A DNA stretch of 43,372 nt from a virus: IMG/VR virus record IMGVR_UViG_3300037493_004247, positions 1-43,372 of that record. One strand, 5' to 3'. Shown here in pieces: positions 24,207-32,516 of this stretch (positions are counted from its first letter, which is position 1; each line of letters begins with the position of its first letter). A program made the translations under genes and the position numbers. The notes under the pieces are model-generated. The model made no database searches. It had not been told where the DNA came from and saw only the letters and a list, made by a program, of their open reading frames with translations.

Positions 24207-25407
24207 AGACGCCAACGAGATGCTGATGGAGGGCGTGGGCTGGCTGTTGCTGGCGTGCCTGGAGGCTGACGCGACGGAGGTGCTGCGCCCGGACCACTTG
24301 AAGGACATCTTCGACTTCGAGGAGGAGATATGGGCAAAGTTTCATCCTGCCGATGACGCTGCCCTCGGGCTCCGCCTCCCGTGGGGCAACTCGTGCGGCA
24401 GTTCGCTGCCGTTCCGGTTCCGCCATGGCGAGGTGACGGTGTGGACGGGCTACAACAAGCACGGGAAGAGCGAGGTGCTCAACCATTGCACGATTGACCT
24501 GTGCTGGCAGGGCGAAAAAGCCCTCGTTTGCTCGCTGGAAATTCAGGCGCCGGAAACTTACCGCAAGCTGATCCGCATGGCGATGGGCAGGCGGGACGTG
24601 TGTGCCTTGGAAGACCGGGAACAGTTCCGCGCGCGGTGTCTGGTGCCGCTGGGCAAGCGCGTCTGGGTGTATGACCATGTCGGCACCGCTCAGTTGGAGG
24701 ACGTGTTCAATGTCATGCTCTACTCTTACCAGCGTTACGGCGTCCGCCAGTTCGTCCTGGACTCGTTCATGCGCTTCGATGGGCTGGATGGCGAGGGGCA
24801 GGACATCTGGAACCGGCAGAAGGGTTTCATGGATAAACTCTCGACCTTCGCGGCGAAATACGGCGTCCACGTTCATCTGGTGGCGCACTCCAAAAAGCCC
24901 AGCAAGGGCGGCGAGGCTACGATCCCCCGGCGGTATGACGTGATGGGGAGCGCCTACATCAGCAACGTGCCGAACAACGTGATCGTGATCTGGCGGAACC
25001 GGGCCAAGCAGGATGCGCTGGAGGAGATCTTCCAGAGATGCGAGGAGATGTTCCGCAGGAGTCGGCCGACGGCCAAAATGCCGCCGTGGCGCCGCCTGAT
25101 GGGGGGTCCGCCGCCCGAGGACCGTCTCGATTTGAAAGTCATCTGGAACACCATGATTGGCGTGGTGGAGCAGTTGCCGCCAGACGAGAAGGCGCGTTTC
25201 TATGAGCTGGTGGAGGAGCACGATGCCTACTTTATCGTGGATGCGCAGCGCGGTGGCGATGGGGACTGCCCGGCTCGCCACCTGTGGTTTCACGTCGATA
25301 GCCTGCAATTCCTTGAGGCCAGCGCCTACAAGGTGAAGGACGAGCGGGCTCGCCCGCGTGCTTATGCGGGTGAGCCGGTCCCGTCAGAAGATGGGGAGGT
25401 CTTGTGA
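24196..25407 (+). CDS. Replicative helicase / RecA-fold ATPase (DnaB-like), 403 aa
   Basis: Unwinds the fork with the primase above. Walker A is GYNKHGKSE (residues 85-93), Walker B is in RQFVLDSFM near 185-192, and a RecA-type third motif HVHLVAHSKKP is near 225, as in DnaB and the T7 gp4 helicase domain. The usual N-terminal DnaB domain is missing; only about 80 residues precede the ATPase core. The start is GTG at 24196 with GAGGAGGA six bases upstream. An insertion with many charged residues follows the core (about 275-330), unlike standard DnaB, and the tail is beta-like. Confidence 0.85.
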   Translation: MRYKDANEMLMEGVGWLLLACLEADATEVLRPDHLKDIFDFEEEIWAKFHPADDAALGLRLPWGNSCGSSLPFRFRHGEVTVWTGYNKHGKSEVLNHCTIDLCWQGEKALVCSLEIQAPETYRKLIRMAMGRRDVCALEDREQFRARCLVPLGKRVWVYDHVGTAQLEDVFNVMLYSYQRYGVRQFVLDSFMRFDGLDGEGQDIWNRQKGFMDKLSTFAAKYGVHVHLVAHSKKPSKGGEATIPRRYDVMGSAYISNVPNNVIVIWRNRAKQDALEEIFQRCEEMFRRSRPTAKMPPWRRLMGGPPPEDRLDLKVIWNTMIGVVEQLPPDEKARFYELVEEHDAYFIVDAQRGGDGDCPARHLWFHVDSLQFLEASAYKVKDERARPRAYAGEPVPSEDGEVL

Positions 25408-25727
25408 ACGCACCAACGCCGGAGACGGAGGCAAGATCGGCGGACCATATCGGATTCTGGTCATGCGCCACGGTTCCCACGGATTTTGCGCGCAAGCTGG
25501 AGCGCGAGCGGGATGAGGCGCAGAGAGTTCTACGGGAGCAGCACGCTCAAATCATTGGGTGCTACGCCCTAGAGGCTGAATTGAGAAATGAGCGCGACCA
25601 ACTGCGGAAGGAAGTGGAGAAGGCGTTTGCAGAGGGCTGGATGCAGGAAGAATCAACAGGTTGCTTTGAACCAGATTACAAACGTAGCCGCGCCAAGCGC
25701 GTGGCGGAAGGGGGGTCAGTGCTGTGA
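25404..25727 (+). CDS. Small coiled-coil phage protein, 107 aa
   Basis: GTG start overlapping the helicase stop (GTGA). The N-terminal TPETEA segment followed by FARKLERERDEAQRVLREQHAQI and a second charged helix (LEAELRNERDQLRKEVEKAF) makes a coiled coil. Proteins of this outline are widespread in phages without known function. The tail is a short basic segment. It lies at the boundary between replication and packaging genes. Confidence 0.6.
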   Translation: MNAPTPETEARSADHIGFWSCATVPTDFARKLERERDEAQRVLREQHAQIIGCYALEAELRNERDQLRKEVEKAFAEGWMQEESTGCFEPDYKRSRAKRVAEGGSVL

Positions 25728-26047
25728 ACGACATTGCCACATTCCCTGAGAAGTTCCCGGTTCGGGATAAGCTGCCGCAGCCGACCGACGAGACTCGCGC
25801 CCGGCTCCATGCGTGGGGTCTGGCGCAGCCGGGCAGCCTGAAATGGTTGGTGCAGCAAGCCTTGAAAATCTGGGAAAAGCACCCCGGCAGCACGGACGCG
25901 CATCACGCCCGCATCGATGCGGTGGCGGCGCTGGACCTCTTGAAGTGGCGGCTCGACGTCGCGGAGGACCGCGATGCGGTGGCGCACTTGAATCTTCCGC
26001 TCGCCAAGCCGGTGAAGCTCCCATCCCTCCCGCCCAGCGTTGACTAA
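25724..26047 (+). CDS. Hypothetical protein upstream of terminase, 107 aa
   Basis: GTG start overlapping the previous stop (GTGA); its own stop abuts the terminase ATG with no gap. Helical, with conserved-looking WGLAQPGSLKWLVQQALKIW and a heptad-like region AALDLLKWRLDVAEDRDAVAHLNLPL. Position directly before the large subunit makes a terminase small subunit possible, but no helix-turn-helix is clear. Confidence 0.5.
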   Translation: MNDIATFPEKFPVRDKLPQPTDETRARLHAWGLAQPGSLKWLVQQALKIWEKHPGSTDAHHARIDAVAALDLLKWRLDVAEDRDAVAHLNLPLAKPVKLPSLPPSVD

Positions 26048-28021
26048 ATGACTGACACCCCTGCACCAACTCCCTCGCCCAAGCCGCTTGTCTGGACGCC
26101 GCACCCGCTCCTGCCGGTGCCCACGCCAGACATCATTCAGCATTGGCTGGCCCAGCCGGGCGGCGAGGCGAAGCTGGCGGGGTATTACACCCAGCGGGAG
26201 ACGTTCATCCGGCTGTCGGAACAGAACCCGTTCGCCTACGGAGCGGAGCCTGACCACTGGAAGGATGCGGACAGTTTGCTGCAACTGGACATCCTGATCA
26301 TGATGATCTTCGGGGGGAACCGGGCTGGCAAAAGTGAATATGCCGCCAAACGCACGGTGGCGGACGCGGTGAACTTCCCGGATTCGGTGGTCTTCTGCCT
26401 GCACGAGAACGAGAAGGCGTCGGTGGCGCTGCAACAGAAGTATGTGTGGCGTTACCTGCCACCGGAGATTCAGGCGCTTCAGGGGCGTTCGCACGCCGTT
26501 TATAAGGTGAAGTATTCGCAAGCCAACGGCTTTACCGATGGCAAGATGGTGCTGCCGAACCGCAGCGAGATCTACTTCCTCACCTACGGACAAAAGCCGG
26601 GCGACTTCGAGGGGCTGGAGCTGGGTGCCAAGGGCGCGGCTGGGCGTGTGGGCGTGTGGGCCGATGAAAACATGACGTTGCCCTGGCTGAACATGCTCAA
26701 GCTGCGGCTGGCATCACGCTCGGCGAAGCTGGTGTGGACCTACACCCCGGTCAACGGCATCACTCCCACGATCAAGGAACTGCTGGGCACCACAGCCAAG
26801 ACGATCAAGAGTCTTTACGCGGAGTTGTTGCCTGACCGTGTGAACGTGCCGGGTCTGCCGGTGGGCCACATGCCCTACATGGTGGAGCCTTACTTCGAGA
26901 AGGCGCGTGCGATCTACTTCCATTCGATCCTGAACCCGTTTGGTGCGCACTACGTCAACATCAAGGCGCTGTGTCAGGGCAAGCCGAGCGAATACATCGA
27001 GCGCCGTGCCTACGGTTTCTCTCGGGACGTGGCCGAGCGGCGCTTCCCGTATTTTGGGGCGTGGAACGTCATCAAGCGCGACGCGCTGCCTGCGACGGGC
27101 ACGAACTACATGTTCACGGACCCCGCTGGGGGTAGAAACTGGGCGACGATTTGGATTCGTGTGGCGCCCGGCAATCCTCCCCGTTACTATGTCTACCGCG
27201 ACTGGCCGCCCGAGCAGAAGTATGGCGAATGGGCTGTCCCAACGGAGCGCGAGATCACGTCGGAGACACGGCGGGGGTGGGATGGGGACCCCGGTCCAGC
27301 GCAGCGTTCCCTTGGTTACGGCATCGTGCAATACAAGCAGCTCTTCCTGCGGGAGGAGACGTTTGAAGCGCGGGTGGTCGGTGGTCAGGTCATGGAGAGC
27401 GACCCTTTCCGCCGCCGGATGGTGGAGGAGCGGGCTCGGGAGGACGGTCTGACGGTTACACTTTCAGGCACAGAGTTGGCCGGTGGCGCGAGCCCCGGCG
27501 GGGCGTTGGCCCTCTTCATCGACTCTGTGCCTGCCCTTTCTCTCGACGGCGTGGCCGTCAACACTCCCACCACCTGGACGGCGACCTTGCAGGAGCCGAT
27601 CATGCACCGCTACATCGATAGCAGGGCGGGACGCAACCAGATGACGGCGCAGAAGGGCGGGACGTGCCTCGTGGATGAGATGTTGCGCGTGCAGCTCAAG
27701 CCGGGCACGGACGAGGTGGCTGGCCCGCTGATGCGCTTTCAACCGGCCAGCGGCGTGGACATCGAGGAGGGCATCACCGCGATCAACGGTCTGCTCTTCT
27801 TCAACCCGGAGGAACCCATCCTCCCGCTGCTGAACGAGCCTCGGCTCTATGTCACGGAGGACTGCCGCCAGTTCATCTGGGCCATGCAGAATTTCACGGG
27901 CCACGGCGGTGAGTCGGGTGCCTGTAAGGATTTCGTCGATGTCTGCCGTTACATGGCGCTGGCGCGCCTCCGACACATTGACGGGAGAATGCTGGAAACG
28001 ACGGGTGGAGGGACATACTGA
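26048..28021 (+). CDS. terL: Terminase large subunit, 657 aa
   Basis: Packaging motor ATPase and nuclease. Walker A is FGGNRAGKSE (residues 88-97), and the Walker B region is VGVWADENM near 201-209. The nuclease half opens with YMFTDPAGGRNWATIW near residue 353 (an acidic metal ligand), continues with HRYIDSRAGRN near 520 and ends with DFVDVCRYM near 627. The 460-510 region (SGTELAGGASPGGALALFIDSVPALSLDGV and neighbours) is beta-rich and less typical, so it may be an insertion between nuclease motifs. The start directly follows the previous stop. Confidence 0.88.
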   Translation: MTDTPAPTPSPKPLVWTPHPLLPVPTPDIIQHWLAQPGGEAKLAGYYTQRETFIRLSEQNPFAYGAEPDHWKDADSLLQLDILIMMIFGGNRAGKSEYAAKRTVADAVNFPDSVVFCLHENEKASVALQQKYVWRYLPPEIQALQGRSHAVYKVKYSQANGFTDGKMVLPNRSEIYFLTYGQKPGDFEGLELGAKGAAGRVGVWADENMTLPWLNMLKLRLASRSAKLVWTYTPVNGITPTIKELLGTTAKTIKSLYAELLPDRVNVPGLPVGHMPYMVEPYFEKARAIYFHSILNPFGAHYVNIKALCQGKPSEYIERRAYGFSRDVAERRFPYFGAWNVIKRDALPATGTNYMFTDPAGGRNWATIWIRVAPGNPPRYYVYRDWPPEQKYGEWAVPTEREITSETRRGWDGDPGPAQRSLGYGIVQYKQLFLREETFEARVVGGQVMESDPFRRRMVEERAREDGLTVTLSGTELAGGASPGGALALFIDSVPALSLDGVAVNTPTTWTATLQEPIMHRYIDSRAGRNQMTAQKGGTCLVDEMLRVQLKPGTDEVAGPLMRFQPASGVDIEEGITAINGLLFFNPEEPILPLLNEPRLYVTEDCRQFIWAMQNFTGHGGESGACKDFVDVCRYMALARLRHIDGRMLETTGGGTY

Positions 28022-28022
28022 T

Positions 28023-28328
28023 ATGATCGAAGTGACTATATTCATCAAGGAAGGGTTCAGCGAAGCGAATGATGCGGATGTCTGCTCGCTGGTGATGGAA
28101 GCGAAGCACGCGGCACCTACTAAGGAAGAGTTGAGGACGATGGATTTGCTCCATGCGCACATGGTGAAGTTTGCCGAGGGGATCCTTGCCGCACATAGCG
28201 ACGGGCAGATGGCGGAGGGGTATGGGTTACATGCGGTGAGGGATTACATGGATAAAGTGAGGAAAGGCGAGAATCCCGAATGTCCGAAGATCGGGGGTTT
28301 GCCGAAGAAACCTCGCGGAAACACCTAA
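28023..28328 (+). CDS. Hypothetical protein, 101 aa
   Basis: ATG at 28023 follows the terminase stop at once; the frame is open earlier only as a shadow of terL. Acidic N-terminal half, helical centre (TMDLLHAHMVKFAEGILAAHSDGQMAEGYGLHAVRDYMDKVRKG) and a Pro/Lys tail. No family recognised. It is in the packaging-to-portal cluster of small proteins. Confidence 0.5.
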   Translation: MIEVTIFIKEGFSEANDADVCSLVMEAKHAAPTKEELRTMDLLHAHMVKFAEGILAAHSDGQMAEGYGLHAVRDYMDKVRKGENPECPKIGGLPKKPRGNT

Positions 28329-28343
28329 AACTGACCGAAAGCT

Positions 28344-28556
28344 ATGACACAAGTTCAATTCGATGGGTTGCCAGGGTTGCTGAGTCCTTCTCAGTTCATC
28401 GCGGTGACGGGTTTGAGCCGGGAGAAACTGCGGCTGGAGCGTGAAAGTGGTGGATTGCCGAGCTGGACAGGGGCGCCCCGTTCCGGTCGCAAGCGGACTT
28501 ACCGCAAGTATTACAAGCGCGATGCGGGCAAGTTGGCCGGATTTGTGGTGAAATAA
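28344..28556 (+). CDS. Small HTH-like protein, 70 aa
   Basis: LLSPSQFIAVTGLSREKLRLERESGGLPSW looks like a helix-turn-helix or MerR-type wing, followed by a basic SGRKRTYRKYYKRD segment. GAAAG is the only ribosome-site candidate. A regulator of late genes is possible, inferred from its place between the terminase and head genes. Confidence 0.5.
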   Translation: MTQVQFDGLPGLLSPSQFIAVTGLSREKLRLERESGGLPSWTGAPRSGRKRTYRKYYKRDAGKLAGFVVK

Positions 28557-28578
28557 GCGGAATCTGGAAGGTTGTGCC

Positions 28579-28848
28579 GTGAGCGAGCAGCATCTCCCAC
28601 TGTTTGAGCCGATGTTGGTGGTGGGGCAGAGATACCGGGTGAAGTGCCCGGTGTTCGGTCGTGCCTCCGTGGTCGTCCGGGAGGTGCTGCCCGGCGGCTG
28701 GGTGGATGTCGAGGTGGTGCATGGCACGCTGGTTGGGCGGGTCAGGATGTCGGTTTGGGGGCGGGGTGCGATGAAGACTCTGCTGGTGTCTGCTTGTGAG
28801 TGGACGGTGGTCCAGCCCTCGCGCAAGAAACCCGGCGGTGTGCAATGA
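28579..28848 (+). CDS. Small beta-rich hypothetical protein, 89 aa
   Basis: GTG start with GGAAGG eight bases upstream. Alternating hydrophobic residues (YRVKCPVFGRASVVVREVLPGGWVDVEVVHGTLVGRVRMSVWG) suggest a small beta barrel (SH3- or KOW-like). The stop shares ATGA with the next start. Function unknown. Confidence 0.55.
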   Translation: MSEQHLPLFEPMLVVGQRYRVKCPVFGRASVVVREVLPGGWVDVEVVHGTLVGRVRMSVWGRGAMKTLLVSACEWTVVQPSRKKPGGVQ

Positions 28849-29357
28849 GGAACTTTAGGGACACCTGGAGGATTGCCGACGCGCTGGCGGTGCTGGACGA
28901 CCCGTCGGAACTGCCGGCGCGCCCACGGCGGGAGGGAATGTGGATGCCTCGCGGTGGCTGGATAAACACTGCGGCTGAACCGGAACCCCGCTTTTCCGAA
29001 TTGACCGTGGTGGCAAAGGTGGGGCTGTTTCCGCATGAGGTGCGGGACATCCTGTGGCGGCTGCAAACGGAAGCGCGAACCGGGGAGAAGGTGAACCAAG
29101 TCGCGGAGCGAATGGAATGGAAGCCGAAAGATTTGGCGGCTCAACGTAGGCATATCGAGGAGACGAAGCGCGAAGAGGCGAAGCGCCAAGAGACGAGGCG
29201 CGAGAAGCTGGCGCGCAATGCGGCGGCGAAGACGGCCCGATGGAACCGGCGGCAGGCGGAGAAGAAGGAAGTCGAAGAGTATCGGGCAGAGGTAGCGGCT
29301 AGGACGACCACATTGACCGCGTATTCTGCTCTCCCACACGTCGCAAGAAGCCTGTGA
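28845..29357 (+). CDS. Hypothetical protein with charged C-terminal coiled coil, 170 aa
   Basis: Start ATG at 28845 shares four bases with the previous stop. The N-terminal third has WRIADALAVLDDPSELP, the middle ELTVVAKVGLFPHEVRDILWRLQTEA, and residues about 95-150 form a very charged helix (EETKREEAKRQETRREKLARN). There is no membrane anchor, so it is not a spanin. The stop overlaps the GTG start of the portal frame (GTGA). Confidence 0.5.
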   Translation: MRNFRDTWRIADALAVLDDPSELPARPRREGMWMPRGGWINTAAEPEPRFSELTVVAKVGLFPHEVRDILWRLQTEARTGEKVNQVAERMEWKPKDLAAQRRHIEETKREEAKRQETRREKLARNAAAKTARWNRRQAEKKEVEEYRAEVAARTTTLTAYSALPHVARSL

Positions 29358-31567
29358 ATTCCGCCTCAATCCGCATCGTTGTGCTGCTCTTTGGGGTGGT
29401 GCTCTGGCTGGGTGCTTGCCGATCTGGTAGCGGCACGGGCAGCATGAAACGCGACCCCAAAGAGCTAGCCACCGCAAAACCGCAATTGCCGGAATTGCGC
29501 CAATCCTTCCTCGATGCCATCGAGCGGCGTGACCGGTCCATCTTCAATCGCCAGCGGCTCAACTACGAGGCGCGGAACTGTATTTGGGCCAACCAATCCC
29601 GCGACGGGCGGAAGTGGACTGCGCCGCTGGGGCAGAAACCGTTCCCATGGCCCGGCGCGTCGGATGCGCGGGTGGGCTTGATTGACAAGTATATCAATGA
29701 GGATGTGGCGTTCCTCATGGTGGTGTCCGACCGGATGCGGGTGCTGGTGAGCGGCACGGAAAGCACTGACGCGGCGTTCGGCCACCGGGCGACGAACCTG
29801 TTGCGGTGGATGAAGGGCACGCAGATGAGCGAACTGCTGCGCGAGCGGCGGCTTGCCGCCAACTACATGCTGGAGGGCGGTTCCGCAGTGTTCGGGGTGT
29901 TCTGGGACCGGCAGGACCAACTCGCCTACCAGCAGTTTTCCCTGGAGGAACTCGCGTCCTCGGCGATGGAGCTGATGCAAGCGGAGAAGGAAGGGCAGGA
30001 ACTCCCGGAGGAGGCTCAAATTGCGATCCAGTTGCCTCAGATGATTCAGGACCCGGCGAGAGAGAAGGAGGCGGCTCAGGTGCTCAAGATTGCATTTCCC
30101 ACCGTCCGTCTGGTGCGCCTTCAGGCGGCAGTGCGTGAGATGCGCGCGACGGGCACCGCTCGGCTGCCGGTGCCGGTGACGATTAAGAACTGTCCCTGTG
30201 CGGTGGCGCTCCGTCCGAACGAGGACGTGTTCATTCCACCGGACACGACGGACCTCCAGACGGCTCGGGGCATCTACCGCCGCGAGCTGTTGAGCGAGTC
30301 GCAGCTCGTGGCCCGCGAGAGCACCCATGGCTGGGATGTGGAATGGATCAGGGACATGATGTCCACGCAGCGCGGCAACGTGACGCTGGATGTCGATCCG
30401 ATGCATAGCCGTGGCGGCGCACGGAGCGGTTCGAGCAAGACCACTGGGACGCAGCTTACTGAGCACCTCTTCGAGGTGGTTCACGCTTATCGCCGGATGC
30501 ACGACGAGGACGGCGTGCCTGGCATTTATTATACGTGCTTCAACCCGCGCATCACCACCGAATACGCCTATCACGGCCTGTTGGACTACGACCACGGTGA
30601 GTTGCCATTCATCCATATCGAGAGGGAATCCCGCTCCCGCTTGCTCGATGATGCGCGGGGCTATGGCGAGGTCGGGTTCACATGGCAGCAGCAGATCAAG
30701 ACGCAGTGGGACGCCCGCGTGGACCGGGCCAGCCTTGCGACGCTGCCGCCGTCCTACTACCCGAGCGGCATGGCGCCCGACAAGTGGGGACCGGGAGTGC
30801 AGATCCCGGTGGTGAACCAGCAGGACTACGGGTTTCTGGACATCCCCCGGTATGACGCGGGCTCGCAGGAGGTCGAGGAGTCGGTGCGCCGGTTCGCTGA
30901 TGAGTATTTCGGCCGTCCCGTGGACGAGCAGAACGCGGTGCAGTCGCAGGTGATGCGGCAGGATATGTCCAACAACTGGATGTCGGGCATGGCTCGCGTG
31001 GACACGCAGATCTTCAAGCTGTGCCAGCAGTTCCTCCCGGATGAGATCTTCTTCCGGGTGGTGGGCACCTCGCAGGCGAAGCCGATGAAGGCGACTCGAG
31101 AGGAGATTCAGGGGTCGTTTGACGTGAGCATCGGGTTCAACGTGGAGAATCTGGATAATGAGGTGGTGACGGCCAAGTTGGGGCTCATCGAGCGGGCGTT
31201 GCAGATGGACGCCACGGGCCGGGTGGACCGTGACCGTGCGCTGGATGTCATCTTTGAACTCATCGACCCCAACATGGGTGAGCGCATCCTCAAACCGGCG
31301 GAGGACGTCAGTCAGGCGGAGATCGACGACGAGCAGGGCGTCTTCACCAAGCTCATGGCTGGCTTGGACGTGGACATCAAGTTGACCGGGCAGGCTCACA
31401 AGCTGCGGCTGGACACGCTCCAGAATATCTTCGCGACGAATCCGATGGCGAAGGATGCGTATGAGGGCAATGACCGGGTGCGCGAGGTGACGGATAAGCG
31501 GGTCCAGCAGCTCACTCATCAGTTGGAGCAGGTGGAGAACGCGAAGATCGGGGCGCTGGGAGCATAA
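29354..31567 (+). CDS. Portal protein with an unexpected N-terminal lipoprotein signal, 737 aa (707 aa from Met at 29444)
   Basis: The body matches phage portals of short-tailed phages: KRDPKELATAKPQLPELRQSFLDAIERR, RQRLNYEARNCIWANQSRDGRKW, a long helical stem region and a C-terminal EGNDRVREVTDKRVQQLTHQLEQVENA helix. The portal ring is the vertex through which DNA enters and leaves. The frame is open from GTG 29354, which overlaps the previous stop (GTGA). This adds 30 residues forming a typical type II signal (SIRIVVLLFGVVLWLGAC, lipobox LGAC). Neither GTG 29354 nor ATG 29444 has a strong ribosome site. The lipoprotein leader is out of place on a capsid protein (see findings). Confidence 0.8.
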   Translation: MNSASIRIVVLLFGVVLWLGACRSGSGTGSMKRDPKELATAKPQLPELRQSFLDAIERRDRSIFNRQRLNYEARNCIWANQSRDGRKWTAPLGQKPFPWPGASDARVGLIDKYINEDVAFLMVVSDRMRVLVSGTESTDAAFGHRATNLLRWMKGTQMSELLRERRLAANYMLEGGSAVFGVFWDRQDQLAYQQFSLEELASSAMELMQAEKEGQELPEEAQIAIQLPQMIQDPAREKEAAQVLKIAFPTVRLVRLQAAVREMRATGTARLPVPVTIKNCPCAVALRPNEDVFIPPDTTDLQTARGIYRRELLSESQLVARESTHGWDVEWIRDMMSTQRGNVTLDVDPMHSRGGARSGSSKTTGTQLTEHLFEVVHAYRRMHDEDGVPGIYYTCFNPRITTEYAYHGLLDYDHGELPFIHIERESRSRLLDDARGYGEVGFTWQQQIKTQWDARVDRASLATLPPSYYPSGMAPDKWGPGVQIPVVNQQDYGFLDIPRYDAGSQEVEESVRRFADEYFGRPVDEQNAVQSQVMRQDMSNNWMSGMARVDTQIFKLCQQFLPDEIFFRVVGTSQAKPMKATREEIQGSFDVSIGFNVENLDNEVVTAKLGLIERALQMDATGRVDRDRALDVIFELIDPNMGERILKPAEDVSQAEIDDEQGVFTKLMAGLDVDIKLTGQAHKLRLDTLQNIFATNPMAKDAYEGNDRVREVTDKRVQQLTHQLEQVENAKIGALGA

Positions 31568-31570
31568 CGT

Positions 31571-31795
31571 ATGACAAAGAACACTTACGCACAGTGGAAC
31601 TGGCTGCGGCGCGTGCCGGGCATCGGCCCGGTGCTGTGGCGGCGCCTGCAAGAGCACTATCGCTCGGTGCCGAGGCTGTTTGACGCGGCGCGAGCGGGCG
31701 TGCTGGTGCATGAGGTGCAGCGTTTCGGTGAGCGTCGTCAAAGCCAACTGCTGGCCCAGGAGGGGCGCTGGAAGGAGAAGTTCCCTAATGGCTAA
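31571..31795 (+). CDS. Small helix-hairpin-helix protein, 74 aa
   Basis: LRRVPGIGPVLWRRLQEHYRSVPRLFDA fits a helix-hairpin-helix motif (PGIG hairpin) that holds the DNA backbone in RuvA, DprA and others. It is basic and soluble, follows the portal by three bases and overlaps the next gene by 8 bp. Its place in a head cluster suggests a DNA-contacting connector or packaging factor. This is inference. Confidence 0.55.
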   Translation: MTKNTYAQWNWLRRVPGIGPVLWRRLQEHYRSVPRLFDAARAGVLVHEVQRFGERRQSQLLAQEGRWKEKFPNG

Positions 31796-32030
31796 ACAAT
31801 TCCCCATCGCTGGCGGGGGGATGTATCGCTACGTCGGTGGACAGCAGGGCTGCCGACCGGGTGTCGCGCACATGGTGACCTCTGTGGCGCACGCCTCACG
31901 ACCGGGTGAGCCCGCTCCGGTGGTTGAAGTTACGACCATCAGCCAAGCCTACCGCACTGGCGGGGGCGGCGACATGTGGCTGGGCGTCGCTGAAGATTTC
32001 TACCGTGATTTCATACCCATCGACCCATGA
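31788..32030 (+). CDS. Hypothetical protein, 80 aa
   Basis: ATG at 31788 with GGAGAAG about eight bases upstream; the earlier in-frame part is a shadow of the HhH gene. Gly/Ala/Val-rich beta-like sequence (GGGMYRYVGGQQGCRPGVAHMV, then YRTGGGGDMWLGVAEDFYRD). The stop shares ATGA with the next gene. Possible head accessory protein. Confidence 0.5.
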   Translation: MAKQFPIAGGGMYRYVGGQQGCRPGVAHMVTSVAHASRPGEPAPVVEVTTISQAYRTGGGGDMWLGVAEDFYRDFIPIDP

Positions 32031-32335
32031 CCTACGACCAGCATAAGGACAGGACAGCCGGATTCACCCAGCCGCAGGCTGTGGCCTTGATTCAATCGCT
32101 GGCGGCCGACGAACGATTCGCTGGTGTGGTGGCGTGGCTGGAATTCAACCGGCACGACCTTGTGAACGCTGGCTGCCAGCGTGCGCTTGCTGGCGACCAC
32201 GGGCGGCTGGCCCACATGCAGGGCAGCGTCAACGCTATGAACGTGCTGATCAATCAACTGCACCAGATGCTCGCCCCGGCGGATGCCGTCACGGGTGGGA
32301 TTCCTGTTCCTGTTCCGTCGGATATTCGGGAGTAG
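32027..32335 (+). CDS. Hypothetical helical protein, 102 aa
   Basis: Start overlaps the previous stop (ATGA). Three likely helices: QAVALIQSLAADERFAGVVAWLEFNRHDLVNAG, CQRALAGDHGRLAHMQGSVNAMNVLINQLHQML, and a Pro/Val tail. No family recognised. It is the last gene before the scaffold-like gene and its leader. Confidence 0.5.
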   Translation: MTYDQHKDRTAGFTQPQAVALIQSLAADERFAGVVAWLEFNRHDLVNAGCQRALAGDHGRLAHMQGSVNAMNVLINQLHQMLAPADAVTGGIPVPVPSDIRE

Positions 32336-32369
32336 TCCCGCCCGCCTCTCCGCAAGACCTTCCATAAAT

Positions 32370-32388
32370 CTGCACCGTTCCGGTGCAG
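32370..32388. other. Perfect hairpin in the leader before the scaffold-like gene
   Basis: The 181-bp gap 32336-32516 holds no gene. Its clearest element is an 8-bp stem CTGCACCG / CGGTGCAG with loop TTC. No T tract follows. It could protect or regulate the capsid mRNA or be part of a late promoter region. A processing site is another possibility. Confidence 0.45.
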
Positions 32389-32516
32389 TTCACTCCAGTC
32401 TGGGGTGAGCCCCTTCTCTCTTCTCGGTTTCTCCCGCTTTGTGTCGCCCACACGGGCTTTCCTGCGGCTGCGCCCATGAGCAACCGCTGAGTCCTTCTTG
32501 CAAGGCGAATAACTGC

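Noticed and set aside
28845-29443. Rz/Rz1 spanin pair
   Set aside because: The 170-aa protein has no membrane anchor, and the lipobox segment continues straight into the portal without a stop, so a spanin pair is not supported.
29465-31807. Minus-strand frame of 780 codons
   Set aside because: Antisense to the portal, with no protein-like motifs.
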